Positions 26,605-39,859 of a DNA stretch of 64,000 nucleotides are shown here, in pieces. The stretch is taken from NCBI RefSeq assembly GCF_029027585.1, contig NZ_CP093397.1, positions 310,001-374,000 on the forward strand, in the 5' to 3' direction. The translations under genes and the position numbers were made by a program. Positions within the stretch are counted from its first letter, which is position 1, and each line of letters opens with the position of its first letter. This DNA comes from Sulfurimonas sp. (GTDB taxonomy: Bacteria > Campylobacterota > Campylobacteria > Campylobacterales > Sulfurimonadaceae). The notes under the pieces are model-generated. The model had not been told where the DNA came from, did not search any database, and saw only the letters and a list, made by a program, of their open reading frames with translations.

Positions 26605-26624
26605 TATTGTACAATTGTACAATA
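26605..26624. promoter_or_regulatory. Perfect 20-bp palindrome upstream of the adhesin gene
   Basis: TATTGTACAATTGTACAATA is a perfect palindrome, 59 bp before the adhesin ATG at 26545 and about 105 bp beyond the 3' end of 5S rRNA. Its position suits an operator for the adhesin promoter. It has no G/C-rich stem or T run, so it is unlikely to be the rRNA terminator. The binding protein is unknown. Confidence 0.5.
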
Positions 26625-26730
26625 CTAAAAAAGGAAAAAGTAAAAAGTAAAAAGTAAAAAAAGTAGAAGGTATCAGAATAAATAAAGGTATTAGTAAAAA
26701 TAGTTGAAGAAGTAAGTAAGAAATGATCAA

Positions 26731-26847
26731 CTAGGCAGCGACCTACATTCCCACAGATGCAATCTGCAGTATTATCAGCGATGAGAGGCTTAGCTTCTGG
26801 GTTCGGAATGGGACCAGGCGTTTCCCTCTCTCTATAGCCACCTAGAC
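26731..26847 (-). rRNA. rrf: 5S ribosomal RNA
   Basis: Read on the minus strand the segment begins TGTCTAGGTGGCTATAGAG and ends GGTCGCTGCCTAG, the pairing ends of helix I, and contains the conserved GGAACGC-type loop sequence region (complement of gttcggaatgggacc). The length of about 117 nt is normal. It is the last gene of the rRNA operon. Ends are approximate by a few bases. Confidence 0.93.
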
Positions 26848-27192
26848 AATCACATATAAAGATACCTAAGTATTTTTATATGTGACTGTATGAGTCAATA
26901 TGAGTGAGTACTCATTAAATATTAATTGCTAAAGTCTGGCTCTAAAAGCCGATACTCCCGTCGCTAAAGCGTAAGTGGGGTACAACATCATCTTAGTAGA
27001 TAATCGGGGTCATTGGTTGAATATTTTGTTGCAAAGCAATTAAATATTAAAGCTGTGACCTCTGTAAGGCTAAACAAACAGTTAAAACTGCCTATTAAGT
27101 TTACATCTTCAAAGAACTAAATAACTTCTGCGCTTTAGCGCTAATACACTAAACAAGGTAGTGAACGAATTGTATTTCTAATTAAAGAAATG
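26848..27192 (-). other. 23S-5S spacer containing the 23S 3' processing strand
   Basis: This 345-bp stretch holds no protein gene or tRNA that I can see. Positions 27144-27171 (ACAAGGTAGTGAACG core) are complementary, in the transcript, to 30154-30183 ahead of 23S, giving a long stem that brackets 23S and is the expected RNase III processing site. A small palindrome GCGCTTTAGCGC lies at about 27130-27141. The spacer is longer than is common in compact rRNA operons. Confidence 0.6.
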
Positions 27193-30100
<2,908 letters not shown>

Positions 30101-30479
30101 TAATTAATATTAAAATGTTTGAATAAGATTTAACTCTTACTCTTTGTTATTCTAATTTGCGTTCACTACCTTGGTTAATGTATCATTTATATTCCCATTA
30201 AGAAATGCTTATGCCCTTGTGGTACAAGTTCCTTAATTTCGCTTGGACCGCTGTGGTCACTAAAGCTAAATATATATTCAACAAATAATCAAGTTAGTAA
30301 TTTGTTTATTGTAGTTATTTAGTTTATAATTAATAATTGACTTATCTTATAATTTAATATACGATTCGTTTCTTATTATTATATGTTGACTTTAACAATT
30401 ATAATTTAATGAACTTTTTGGTTTAAAAACCAAATCCAAATACTTATTTTAAGTATTTGGATTTGATTTCTTACAAAAA
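30101..30479 (-). other. tRNA-Ile to 23S internal spacer
   Basis: There is no second tRNA here; in particular I find no tRNA-Ala, which often accompanies tRNA-Ile in bacterial 16S-23S spacers. The segment holds the 5' strand of the 23S processing stem (30154-30183) and one copy of a 32-bp repeat core (30239-30270) that recurs at 30602-30633. The rest is A/T-rich. Confidence 0.6.
30239..30270 (+). repeat. 32-bp spacer repeat core, copy A
   Basis: This begins TCGCTTGGACCGCTGTGGTC and ends ACTAAAGCTAAA, identical over 32 bases to 30602-30633. GACCGCTGTGGTC forms a small hairpin. Related sequence occurs at 55665-55714 on the other strand. Confidence 0.75.
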
Positions 30480-30556
30480 TGGTGGGCCTACCAGGACTTG
30501 AACCTGGGACCTCACCCTTATCAGGGGTGCACTCTAACCAGCTGAGCTATAGGCCC
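30480..30556 (-). tRNA. tRNA-Ile (anticodon GAT)
   Basis: On the minus strand the 77-nt gene starts GGGCCTATAGCTCAG and ends with TAGGCCC, discriminator A and an encoded CCA, so the seven-base acceptor stem pairs perfectly. The anticodon loop CTGATAA gives anticodon GAT (isoleucine), and GGTTCAAGTCC is the T arm. It lies in the 16S-23S spacer, the standard place for this tRNA. Confidence 0.96.
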
Positions 30557-30576
30557 TAAAGTGTCTACTGATATTC

Positions 30577-30634
30577 CGACAAAGGAACTAGTCCCTTTCT
30601 CTCGCTTGGACCGCTGTGGTCACTAAAGCTAAAC
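30577..30634 (+). repeat. Intergenic hairpin repeat, copy B (with 32-bp core at 30602-30633)
   Basis: The element starts with a hairpin AAAGGAACTAGTCCCTTT and continues into the 32-bp core shared with copy A. The whole ~55 bp resembles 55665-55714 read on the minus strand. Here it lies between 16S and tRNA-Ile. Confidence 0.6.
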
Positions 30635-30676
30635 TCTTTCGAGTTAGAGTATCAATTCATAATTCAAATGAATTCT

Positions 30677-30717
30677 GATCACTGAAAACTAAGCAAGTAA
30701 AGACTAATAATAACTAA
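30677..30717 (-). other. 3' strand of the 16S rRNA processing stem
   Basis: This segment (plus strand GATCACTGAAAACTAAGCAA onward) is nearly the reverse complement of 32681-32721 across about 41 bases, so the precursor transcript can form a long duplex that brackets 16S. This is the expected RNase III cleavage site. Confidence 0.75.
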
Positions 30718-30819
30718 TATCTTCGACAGAAAAGAATTTAGTTCTTTTCTGCATTGGCTTTTACGCCTTATGAGATTTTCTTTGTAAGATAAACAAATGA
30801 ATGTTTACTCTTTACTCTA

Positions 30820-32340
<1,521 letters not shown>

Positions 32341-32351
32341 TATCTGTTTCC

Positions 32352-32394
32352 TTGAAACGGAACAAGTCCCGTTTCAATTCCTTGCACTAAAGCT
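32352..32394 (+). repeat. Degenerate copy of the intergenic hairpin repeat in the 16S leader
   Basis: The hairpin loop GGAACAAGTCCC is identical to the complement of 55697-55708, and CACTAAAGCT follows it as in copies A and B. The middle part (ACCGCTGTGGT) is missing. Homology with the other copies is tentative. Confidence 0.4.
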
Positions 32395-32680
32395 ACAAAC
32401 TAACAAGTAGTTTGAGAATTGATGTTTGGAGTTTAGAAACTTTTATCATGTAAAGTACTTATTGCTAAGTATTACTGATCTTTTGCCCAAGAATTAAAAT
32501 TCATTGGCTTTGATTGTTTTATAGTCTAAACTAACTACTGCTTAAAGTATTAGTTACGACTTTTTGTATAGTATCTATTACTATTTGGGAACCAAACATA
32601 ACCTAAGTTATATCTGGTAACTAATAGAATAGACGGTTGTTGTTATATTAGTTATTTCTAAGTAACATTTCCAACTTAAT

Positions 32681-32721
32681 AGTTATTATTAAGTCTATTA
32701 CTTGCTTAGTTTTCAATGATC
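32681..32721 (-). other. 5' strand of the 16S rRNA processing stem
   Basis: This is complementary in the transcript to 30677-30717, with only a few mismatches in about 41 bases. It sits some 340 bp ahead of the mature 16S 5' end. Confidence 0.75.
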
Positions 32722-32780
32722 TCAAACATCTCTGAACCTCTTATGGCTCTTGACTCCTAAACTTTAGGTGTCTGTGTTTG

Positions 32781-32795
32781 TGGACGGGAATTATA
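32781..32795 (-). promoter_or_regulatory. rRNA operon promoter -10 box with GC-rich discriminator
   Basis: On the minus strand TATAAT (32795-32790) is followed by TCCCGTCC, a GC-rich discriminator in an otherwise A/T-rich region. Such discriminators mark growth-rate-controlled and stringent rRNA promoters. The -35 region is weak. It lies about 450 bp ahead of 16S, upstream of the processing stem, as expected. Confidence 0.6.
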
Positions 32796-32882
32796 GACAA
32801 GTGTTGCTTAGTCTGTTCTTAATGTTTCGAAATTGTTTTGGGATTTATTATTTTTTGATTTTTTGCAATGTTTGGATTGTAC

Positions 32883-33916
32883 TTAAACAGCACAAATCCA
32901 ACCACCACCGATTAGTTTATCATCATCATAAAAAACAGCTGCTTGACCCGTTGCAACACCAAATACACTCTCTTTTAGTGTTACAATTGCTTTATCATTT
33001 TCTATGATTTTCACATGACAAGCTACAGCTTGTGTTCTGTACCTAACTTTTATTGTAGTATCAAATTCTTTTGAATCGTTAAACATATTAAGATGTTCTA
33101 GTTTAATATCAAAACATGATAGTTCTTCTTTTTTCCTACCGTTATAGTATTATTTCCAGCATCTATACTCAATACATAGTGAGGTTCATGCGCACCTTTA
33201 ACTGTAAAGCCTTTTCTTTTTCCTATTGTATAATGCATATAACCTTTATGCTCACCAACTATATCACCATTTTTATTCAAAACATCACCAACATTATCCA
33301 CATCTACATAGTCTTTTAATAAATCTGTATAAGTTGTTTCAACAAAACAAATTTCACTTGATTCAGCTTGACTTGCATAAGATTCTAAACCTTTTATAGA
33401 AGCAGCCATTTTTTTAATATCAACTTTTTTTCTTCTGCCTAAAGGGAAAATAAGTTTTGGTAAAATGTCTTTTTGCACATAAAAAAGAAAATAACTTTGA
33501 TCTTTTGTATCATCATCTGCTTGATAAAAATACTTTCCATCTGTTTTTATATAATGACCTGTTGCTACAAAATCTGCACCAACACTCTCTGCAAACTTTA
33601 CCATTTCTCCAAATTTCAAGTTTCTATTGCATAAAGCACATGGATTTGGTGTTTTTCCTTCAGCATAAGTATCTATAAATGGTTGAAAAACTTTTTCATT
33701 AAATGTTTCTTGTAAGTCTAGGACATGTAATTTTATACCTACATAGTCAGCAGCTTTTTGCGCTCTTACTTGATGAATTTCATGATAACCAGGTTTTGAA
33801 TGAAGCTTCATGTATATGCCTTCACACTCGTAACCTTCTTCTTTAAGCAATAAAGCTGATACTGTTGAGTCAACTCCTCCACTCATTCCTATTAAAACTT
33901 TCTTTTTTGTACCCAT
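32883..33916 (-). pseudogene. mnmA: tRNA-specific 2-thiouridylase MnmA, single-base frameshift near the 3' end
   Basis: MnmA thiolates U34 of Lys, Glu and Gln tRNAs. The main reading (33098-33916) has the PP-loop IGMSGGVDST, the catalytic Cys motifs NPCALCN and SSEICFVE, and GKRKGFTVKG, but ends in KKKNYHVLILN. The C-terminal beta-barrel continues in another frame (ELSCFDIKLEHLNMFND, then IKVRYRTQAVACHVKIIEND) to 32883. One more base in the run at 33129-33134 (A6 in the gene) would rejoin them as GKKEELSCFDIKLEHLN and give ~344 residues. Since mnmA is rarely lost, a sequencing error is a serious alternative. Confidence 0.88.
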
Positions 33917-33917
33917 A

Positions 33918-34682
33918 TTATCTACTTTTTAAATTTTTATTTAAAGAGAACTCTAAAAGTCCCTTATAATATTTTGTATCTTCTAAACCAACTTCTTTTA
34001 ATATTTTAATTTGTTCTAAAAGTGATTCTTCAATTTCATTTACAACTAACTTCAAGTCATCTGTTAAAGTAATCATATGAAAATCATCTTCATCAATCAT
34101 GCCATCTTTTACTAGTTTATCTTTTATAAATCCAATTAAAGGACTATAAAAATCAACACCAACTACAAAAACCTTAACACCTATAATTTTTCTTGTTTGA
34201 ATAAGAGTTAAAGCTTCAAACAGTTCATCTAAAGTTCCATATCCACCTGGAAAGATGACATAAGCAATAGAGTATTTAACTAACATTACTTTTCTTGAAA
34301 AAAAGTAATCAAAACTTAATTCTTTTGTTGTGTAGGGATTTACGGCTTGTTCAAATGGCAAATCAATATTTAAACCAATAGACTCTATATCTTTATGCTC
34401 ATGCGCGCCTCTGTTAGCTGCTTCCATAACTCCTGGTCCACCACCAGTCATAACATTAAAACCAATTTTACCTAGCATTGATGATAATTTATGAGCCTTT
34501 TTGTAGTAAGGGTTACTCTTTTTAGTTCTAGCACTTCCAAAAATTGTAACTGTTGGACCTAAATCACCGAGTTCATCAAAACCTTTTACAAAATCTGCCA
34601 ATATTTTAAAAACACTCCAAACATCAGCAGACTTTATATCTTTTATATATTTTTTAACTATTTCATCTTTTTTTGCATTCAT
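33918..34682 (-). CDS. LOG-family (TIGR00730) nucleotide-binding protein
   Basis: The 254-residue protein carries the family motifs FGSARTKKSNPYY, GGGPGVMEAANRGAHE and PGGYGTLDELFEAL. LOG-type enzymes are Rossmann-fold phosphoribohydrolases that release bases such as cytokinin from nucleoside monophosphates, often misannotated as lysine decarboxylase; the physiological substrate in bacteria is usually unclear. It lies 3 bp after fliY and 1 bp before mnmA, as the tail of the flagellar gene cluster. Confidence 0.85.
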   Translation of the reverse strand: MNAKKDEIVKKYIKDIKSADVWSVFKILADFVKGFDELGDLGPTVTIFGSARTKKSNPYYKKAHKLSSMLGKIGFNVMTGGGPGVMEAANRGAHEHKDIESIGLNIDLPFEQAVNPYTTKELSFDYFFSRKVMLVKYSIAYVIFPGGYGTLDELFEALTLIQTRKIIGVKVFVVGVDFYSPLIGFIKDKLVKDGMIDEDDFHMITLTDDLKLVVNEIEESLLEQIKILKEVGLEDTKYYKGLLEFSLNKNLKSR

Positions 34683-34684
34683 AG

Positions 34685-35557
34685 CTATGTCTTTAACTGT
34701 GTTAATCTTTCTCTTTTAGTTCCGATTGAAGTAATTTGAACACCAAAGTTTCCATCAACAATAACAACTTCACCTTGAGCAATAACATGATTATCTACTA
34801 ATATTTCTAAAGGGTCATTTGCTAATTGATTTAACTCGATAACTGAACCTATATCCATATTTAGTACATCTTTTAAAAGCATTTTTTTCTTACCTATCCT
34901 AACTCTTACAGGAAGTTTAACATCCATAATAAGAGAGATATTATTCATTTCATCATTATTTAATTTTACATTTGCTACTGATGATGATTCAGACATAGCT
35001 TCAACACCAGATTCTGAATTTTGAGTAGGAGCTTCTACTTTTTCTTCGCCATTAATCATATTACTTAGTTTATCATCTATGATAAACATAAACAACGAAC
35101 TTAACTCTCCAATCTTAAATGTATAAACAAACATTTTAGAGTAATCTTCAAGCGTAACTTCTGCGTCATCGCCAACTAACTCTATCGTGTCTATTTTAAA
35201 GGAAAGCACAGGTATAGTTTTTTGTGCTGAGAGAGAATTTCCAATAGCTCCAAAAATATTGGATATTATCTCTTTAGTAGCATCTATATCATCTTCGCTA
35301 ACATCTTCTCGGTCACTAGCTTCTTCACCCATCATCATATCAGACAAAGATGCAGAAAGATTAGGAGTAAGAGCAATCATCGCCGTTGCATCTACTGCAC
35401 CACTTACAGTTACTTTAGCAAGAACGATAGGAGGTATTATATTTGATATTATTGTTAAAACTTGTTCTTCTTTTAACTCTAAAGTCGGTGCTTGTCCTAT
35501 AAGAGCCTCAATGGTTCCTGTCGTTTCATCTTGAAATAACTTCATAAAATCATTCAT
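34685..35557 (-). CDS. fliY: Flagellar motor switch protein FliY
   Basis: The 290-residue protein has a CheC/CheX-like N-terminal region (with EDVSEDDIDATKEIISNIFG) and a C-terminal SpoA (FliN-like) domain starting MDVKLPVRVRIGKKKMLLKD and containing GSVIELNQLANDPLEILVDN. FliY with FliM and FliG forms the C-ring of the flagellar motor. It follows fliM by 4 bp. The pairing of both domains distinguishes it from plain FliN. Confidence 0.92.
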   Translation of the reverse strand: MNDFMKLFQDETTGTIEALIGQAPTLELKEEQVLTIISNIIPPIVLAKVTVSGAVDATAMIALTPNLSASLSDMMMGEEASDREDVSEDDIDATKEIISNIFGAIGNSLSAQKTIPVLSFKIDTIELVGDDAEVTLEDYSKMFVYTFKIGELSSLFMFIIDDKLSNMINGEEKVEAPTQNSESGVEAMSESSSVANVKLNNDEMNNISLIMDVKLPVRVRIGKKKMLLKDVLNMDIGSVIELNQLANDPLEILVDNHVIAQGEVVIVDGNFGVQITSIGTKRERLTQLKT

Positions 35558-35561
35558 CTAT

Positions 35562-36656
35562 TTACTCCTTCTCTGCTTTATTAATATCTTCATCATTTAT
35601 TATCTTTCTTACTCCAGATATTTTATCATGTCTTATATCTTCAAAATTTTCCAATGCTCTTTTAACTGCATCTTTTTCTGTATCTATTACTTGTGTTATT
35701 TGTATTGATTTTCTAAATCTTCTAAGTCCTATCTTTCCATTAAATCTAGCTTTACCATCTATACTCAAACTTACAATATCATCAGCAGCATTTGAAAGTT
35801 TAACAACATCACCAATTTGCAACTCAAGTACATCTTTCATAGTAAACTCTGCATTTCCAAGATTAGCTTCTACTGTAACTTTTGCGCCACCAAGCAAAAC
35901 TTGTAGTTCTGTATTTCTACTTTTTTTAGAGCTTGTTTCATTTAGCATCAAATCTCTACTTGCTAATTTTGGTAATATTGGTTCAAGTGAAATAACAGGG
36001 TAGCATATATTCATCATGCCTGAACTATGTCCAATTATAATCTCCATGACAACCATAACAACAATTTCGTTTTGTGCAACAATTTGAACAACATTTGGAC
36101 TTGACTCTTTAGACTCAACATTAGGATAAACTTCCATTACTGGTCCCCAAGCCTCTTTTAGTGTACTCATCATAACGCGTAAAATAGTTTCAAAAAGACT
36201 TAATTCTATATCTGAAAACTCTCTACTAGCGTCAAAAGGTTCACCTTTTCCACCTAAAAGACGATCGAGCATCGGAAATGCTATGGAAGGGTTAATCTCA
36301 ATAACACCACTACCTTCTAGCGGTTTAACCGAAAACACATTAAAACTTGTAGGGTTTGGAAGTGACATTAAAAATTCACCATAAGTCATTTGATCAACTG
36401 AATGAAGTTGAATCTCAACAATAGAGCGCATTATAGATGATATTTGAGAGGCTAAACTTCTTGCCATTTTATCATGAACACCACGAAAAGCACGGAGCTG
36501 TTCTTTTGATACTCTATTTGGTCTTTTAAAGTCATATAGAGTTACTTGTCTTTGAGGAAGAAGGCTATCTTCTCCACTTTCAAAGACATCTTCACCTTCA
36601 TCTTCTACAACATCGAGTAATGCGTCAATCTCTTCTTGGGAAAGTATATCTGCCAT
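35562..36656 (-). CDS. fliM: Flagellar motor switch protein FliM
   Basis: At 364 residues this has the N-terminal CheY-P-binding peptide ILSQEEIDALLDVVEDEGED, the middle domain (LRAFRGVHDKMARSLASQIS; SLPNPTSFNVFSVKPLEGSG) and a C-terminal SpoA domain. It reverses motor rotation on binding phospho-CheY. It begins 1 bp after the fliA stop, in the fliA-fliM-fliY series. Confidence 0.95.
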   Translation of the reverse strand: MADILSQEEIDALLDVVEDEGEDVFESGEDSLLPQRQVTLYDFKRPNRVSKEQLRAFRGVHDKMARSLASQISSIMRSIVEIQLHSVDQMTYGEFLMSLPNPTSFNVFSVKPLEGSGVIEINPSIAFPMLDRLLGGKGEPFDASREFSDIELSLFETILRVMMSTLKEAWGPVMEVYPNVESKESSPNVVQIVAQNEIVVMVVMEIIIGHSSGMMNICYPVISLEPILPKLASRDLMLNETSSKKSRNTELQVLLGGAKVTVEANLGNAEFTMKDVLELQIGDVVKLSNAADDIVSLSIDGKARFNGKIGLRRFRKSIQITQVIDTEKDAVKRALENFEDIRHDKISGVRKIINDEDINKAEKE

Positions 36657-36657
36657 T

Positions 36658-37341
36658 TTACGCCTCTACACTTTCTTTGATTTTATGAATAACTGACTTA
36701 TGAATTTGGGAGATTCTTGACTCTGTTATATCTAATATTTCACTAATCTCTCTAAGCGTCAACTCTTCAAAATAATAAAACTGAATGATTAATTGTTCTC
36801 TTTGAGGATATTTAATCAAAATATTTTTAATTACAGCTACCAACTCTTCTTTTTCAATAAGAGCTAAAGCAGCCCCTTCATCCCCAACTTGAAGTTGGTC
36901 ATGCAGTGGCATGACTGTATAAATCGTAGATGCTATCCTAGCATCATGAACTTTTTCTTCACTCTCTTCTAAGATAACAGCAAGCTGGGCATCTGTTGGC
37001 TCATCTTCATTGGTAAGTCTATATTCTTCAACAGCATAGTCAATCGCTTTTACAAGTTTTCTACTAGCACGAGATAAAATATCTAAACTTCTTAGATAGT
37101 CAAGCATCGCACCGTAAACTCTTTTTTTAGCATATCCCCAAAAAGAATCATTTAACTTTTCATCATATCTTCTTGCCAATTTTATAAGTTCTTCAGTCCC
37201 AATAGCTGATAAATCCATATAGTCTATAGAACTAGGAAGTCGTTCTTTTAACCTAAACGCCATTGCTTTTACTGCAGGTAAATATTGTAAAGCCAACTCA
37301 TCTTCTTTATGTTTTATATCTTGAGTATAAGCCGCTATCAT
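36658..37341 (-). CDS. fliA: Flagellar sigma factor 28
   Basis: The 227-residue protein has sigma-70 regions 2 (YMDLSAIGTEELIKLARRYD), 3 and 4 (LREISEILDITESRISQIHK). FliA directs transcription of late flagellar genes such as the major flagellin and is held by FlgM. It overlaps the upstream membrane-protein gene by 4 bp, and fliM follows directly. Confidence 0.94.
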   Translation of the reverse strand: MIAAYTQDIKHKEDELALQYLPAVKAMAFRLKERLPSSIDYMDLSAIGTEELIKLARRYDEKLNDSFWGYAKKRVYGAMLDYLRSLDILSRASRKLVKAIDYAVEEYRLTNEDEPTDAQLAVILEESEEKVHDARIASTIYTVMPLHDQLQVGDEGAALALIEKEELVAVIKNILIKYPQREQLIIQFYYFEELTLREISEILDITESRISQIHKSVIHKIKESVEA

Positions 37342-37673
37342 GATTTTTGTCCTGGCATTTCTTGTGCATTAATTTTTACAGCAGCCTTTGTTATTTTACA
37401 TACTGAATCGATTAACTTTTCTCTTTTGTTTATCTCTTTTACAAATATATCCAAGTCTAATTCATGCTCATCTTTTGGGAAAAAATATGCTTTTGCTGTG
37501 ATTGTTCTAAAATAAAAGGCAACTATAATATGAGCAAAAAGATAGAAAAAAGTTGTTATAAAAAAAGTATATACGAGTAGACCTTCAGCATCAAATGATT
37601 TTAATATGCCAAATATTATTCCGACAAAAAAGCCTTGAACTGTAAAAAAATATACAAAGTTTTCACCTAACAT
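37338..37673 (-). CDS. Membrane protein of the flagellar cluster (Cj0062c-like), function unknown
   Basis: The 111-residue protein has two hydrophobic segments at about residues 8-24 and 31-55 and a charged C-terminal tail (PKDEHELDLDIFVKEINKRE). A membrane protein of this kind sits between flhG and fliA in Campylobacter as well (recalled as Cj0062c). The 4-bp overlap with fliA implies coupled translation. A flagellar or polar role is inferred from position only. Confidence 0.7.
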   Translation of the reverse strand: MLGENFVYFFTVQGFFVGIIFGILKSFDAEGLLVYTFFITTFFYLFAHIIVAFYFRTITAKAYFFPKDEHELDLDIFVKEINKREKLIDSVCKITKAAVKINAQEMPGQKS

Positions 37674-37706
37674 CCATGTACCCCAAAATATAACTATTCA
37701 CAATTA

Positions 37707-38588
37707 TTAAAAATGCTCCATTAGGCGTTTAAAAAGCCCTGTCAACCCACTTTCATTAGGAGTTACTAGCACATTTCGTTCCAATTTACTTATTATCTTA
37801 TTTGCAATCTTTGTTATGTCTGTAAAAGAAATCGACGAAGGATGCGTAACACAAAAAAGTTCTCGTCGCTTGACTGATGATGATATTTTAACATCACTAT
37901 TTATTTTACCAATGAGTTGAAGGTTTAAATTTTCTCCAATATTTGCCAAAGCGACCTTACTTATTTTATCAAAAACTGCATTTGCTTCTTTCTCATTTTT
38001 GACTTGATTCATTATTAAACCAATATCATTTCTAAGTGTTGCAACTGTTTTTATAGTTGCATAAGCATCTGTGATGGCTGCTGGGTCTGGTACTGTAACA
38101 ACTATAACATCATCAGCAGCATTTAAAAACATCTGAATATGCTCACCTATTCCTGCTCCTGTATCTATTATCATAACATCAAGCTTATCAAGAACTTGTG
38201 CTTCTTCCATAAACCTTTTAAAAAGTGCAGCATCTGCATATTTAATGATTTCATCACCACTCTCACCTGGTATGAGAATAAGATTTCTTGTTATAGGAAT
38301 CAATATGTCTGATACTGTTGCTTCGCCTTTAAGAACATGTAAAATATTTTTTTTGATTTTAACATTAAACATTACATCTAAATTTGCTAAACCAATATCG
38401 GCATCAAAGATTCCAACATTTAGTCCACTTTGAGCCAAGACATAAGCAAGATTAGAACTAATTGTACTTTTCCCAACCCCACCTTTGCCACTAGTTATAG
38501 CAATAAATCTAGTTTTTTTTGCTTTTTTATTTACCTTTTTAGCCTTAGATGCTACAAGTTCTTCGAGTTTTTCGGCTTGATGTCCCAT
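37707..38588 (-). CDS. flhG: Flagellar number regulator FlhG (MinD-like ATPase)
   Basis: The 293-residue P-loop ATPase has the deviant Walker A ITSGKGGVGKSTISSNLAY, IFDADIGLANLDVMF and MIIDTGAGIGEHI, as in MinD/FlhG. The C-terminal LTGLFKRLMEHF can form a membrane-targeting amphipathic helix. FlhG limits flagellar number by stimulating the FlhF GTPase. Start and flhF stop overlap by one base. Confidence 0.94.
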   Translation of the reverse strand: MGHQAEKLEELVASKAKKVNKKAKKTRFIAITSGKGGVGKSTISSNLAYVLAQSGLNVGIFDADIGLANLDVMFNVKIKKNILHVLKGEATVSDILIPITRNLILIPGESGDEIIKYADAALFKRFMEEAQVLDKLDVMIIDTGAGIGEHIQMFLNAADDVIVVTVPDPAAITDAYATIKTVATLRNDIGLIMNQVKNEKEANAVFDKISKVALANIGENLNLQLIGKINSDVKISSSVKRRELFCVTHPSSISFTDITKIANKIISKLERNVLVTPNESGLTGLFKRLMEHF

Positions 38589-39859
38589 TATGCTTTGCTC
38601 CTGTTAAAACCATTTAGAAGACAATCCACTAAAAAATCGCTACTTGCATTTACTAAATCTTCTGGTACTTCTTGTCCAACTGAAAAATAACTTATCGGTT
38701 TTCTTGTTTCATACACAAGTGAAAAAATATTTCCAAAACCTGTTGTTTCATCAAGCTTAGTAAATATAATAGTATCGATATTTAAACTAGAAAAGTTTTC
38801 ATATGTGACTTTTAAATCTTCATATTTAATGGAACTCGGCATTACTAAAACTACATCAACTTCATACTCTGTGTCATTGGCATCTAGACATTCATATATT
38901 TTTTCTATTTTGCCTTTATCATAAGGACTTGAACCCATAGTATCTATGAGAATGTAATCACAATATCTAAGAGAATTTAGAGCAGTTGAAAATTCTGGAG
39001 GATCAACAACTGTTTCAATTCCTAGCTTCATCATTCTTGCATACTGCATTAACTGTTCAACCGCACCAATACGATAAGTATCTAATACAACAAGTCCAAC
39101 CTTGTAGTTTTTTTCCAACAAGTACGAATATCTCGCTGCCAATTTTGCGATAGAAGTTGTTTTCCCAACTCCTGTCGGTCCAACTAGCATGATTACCTTT
39201 TTAGAGCCAACGCTTGGCGTACTCTCTCTTCTTATTGGTATCATTTTTCTAAGAAGTGTTTGAAAATATCTCTTAACTGTACTAGAATTTTCTCTCATTT
39301 TTAATGGCATATGCTCTAATGTTATTTTCATTATATCGTCTAGATGTTCTCTGTCCATACCACTCTTAGATGCCAATCTATATATCTCAGCAAACTCTGA
39401 AGGTATTTGACTCTCTAAATCTGGTGATTTTTCATCCCAAAACATATTTTGAATGATTTTTACTTTATCGCCTAGTTTATTTATTTCAGCTTTTATCTCT
39501 TTAAGTTCTTTTGGTTCACTTAATCTCGGAGTTGGTTTAACAGGATTATATTCATAAAGAGGGTCAGTTACATTTGCTATTTTTGATATTTGAGTTGCAG
39601 CATTAGATATATCAAACAAAATATCTTCACTCTCTTGCTTTAGTGGTCTTTGTTCTTGTAGAGGTTTGGCTCTGTTTGTATATGTAGCCTTTATATCATT
39701 TCCATCTATACCAATTACGATCTCAAATAGAGCTGGTTTTCCTAAGGCCTTTTTTCTGATTTCTCGTGTTTCTATTAGTAAACCTTCATCCCCTATCTCC
39801 AATTTTGCTTTTTTTAAAGCTTCGGAGGGAGAAGAACCAGTAAATGTAAGTATTTTCAT
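38588..39859 (-). CDS. flhF: Flagellar biosynthesis SRP-type GTPase FlhF
   Basis: The 423-residue protein has a short N-terminal basic/variable region and NG domains typical of SRP GTPases: G1 MLVGPTGVGKTTSIAKLAAR, VLDTYRIGAVEQL, and G4 IIFTKLDET. FlhF sets polar flagellar position and, in Campylobacter, is needed for sigma-54-dependent flagellar gene expression. Its start overlaps the folK stop by 4 bp. Confidence 0.95.
   Translation of the reverse strand: MKILTFTGSSPSEALKKAKLEIGDEGLLIETREIRKKALGKPALFEIVIGIDGNDIKATYTNRAKPLQEQRPLKQESEDILFDISNAATQISKIANVTDPLYEYNPVKPTPRLSEPKELKEIKAEINKLGDKVKIIQNMFWDEKSPDLESQIPSEFAEIYRLASKSGMDREHLDDIMKITLEHMPLKMRENSSTVKRYFQTLLRKMIPIRRESTPSVGSKKVIMLVGPTGVGKTTSIAKLAARYSYLLEKNYKVGLVVLDTYRIGAVEQLMQYARMMKLGIETVVDPPEFSTALNSLRYCDYILIDTMGSSPYDKGKIEKIYECLDANDTEYEVDVVLVMPSSIKYEDLKVTYENFSSLNIDTIIFTKLDETTGFGNIFSLVYETRKPISYFSVGQEVPEDLVNASSDFLVDCLLNGFNRSKA

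Larger units (their letters stand above)
32341..32882 (-). other. 16S leader and rRNA promoter region
   Basis: There is no protein gene in this ~540-bp stretch. It contains a 9-bp hairpin (TTGAAACGG at 32352-32360 with CCGTTTCAA at 32369-32377) just ahead of 16S, the 5' strand of the 16S processing stem (32681-32721), and the rRNA promoter near 32790. Confidence 0.65.

Noticed and set aside
30577..30634. Spacer hairpin as a degenerate tRNA-Ala
   Set aside because: No acceptor, D or T arm pairing and no alanine anticodon loop could be found.
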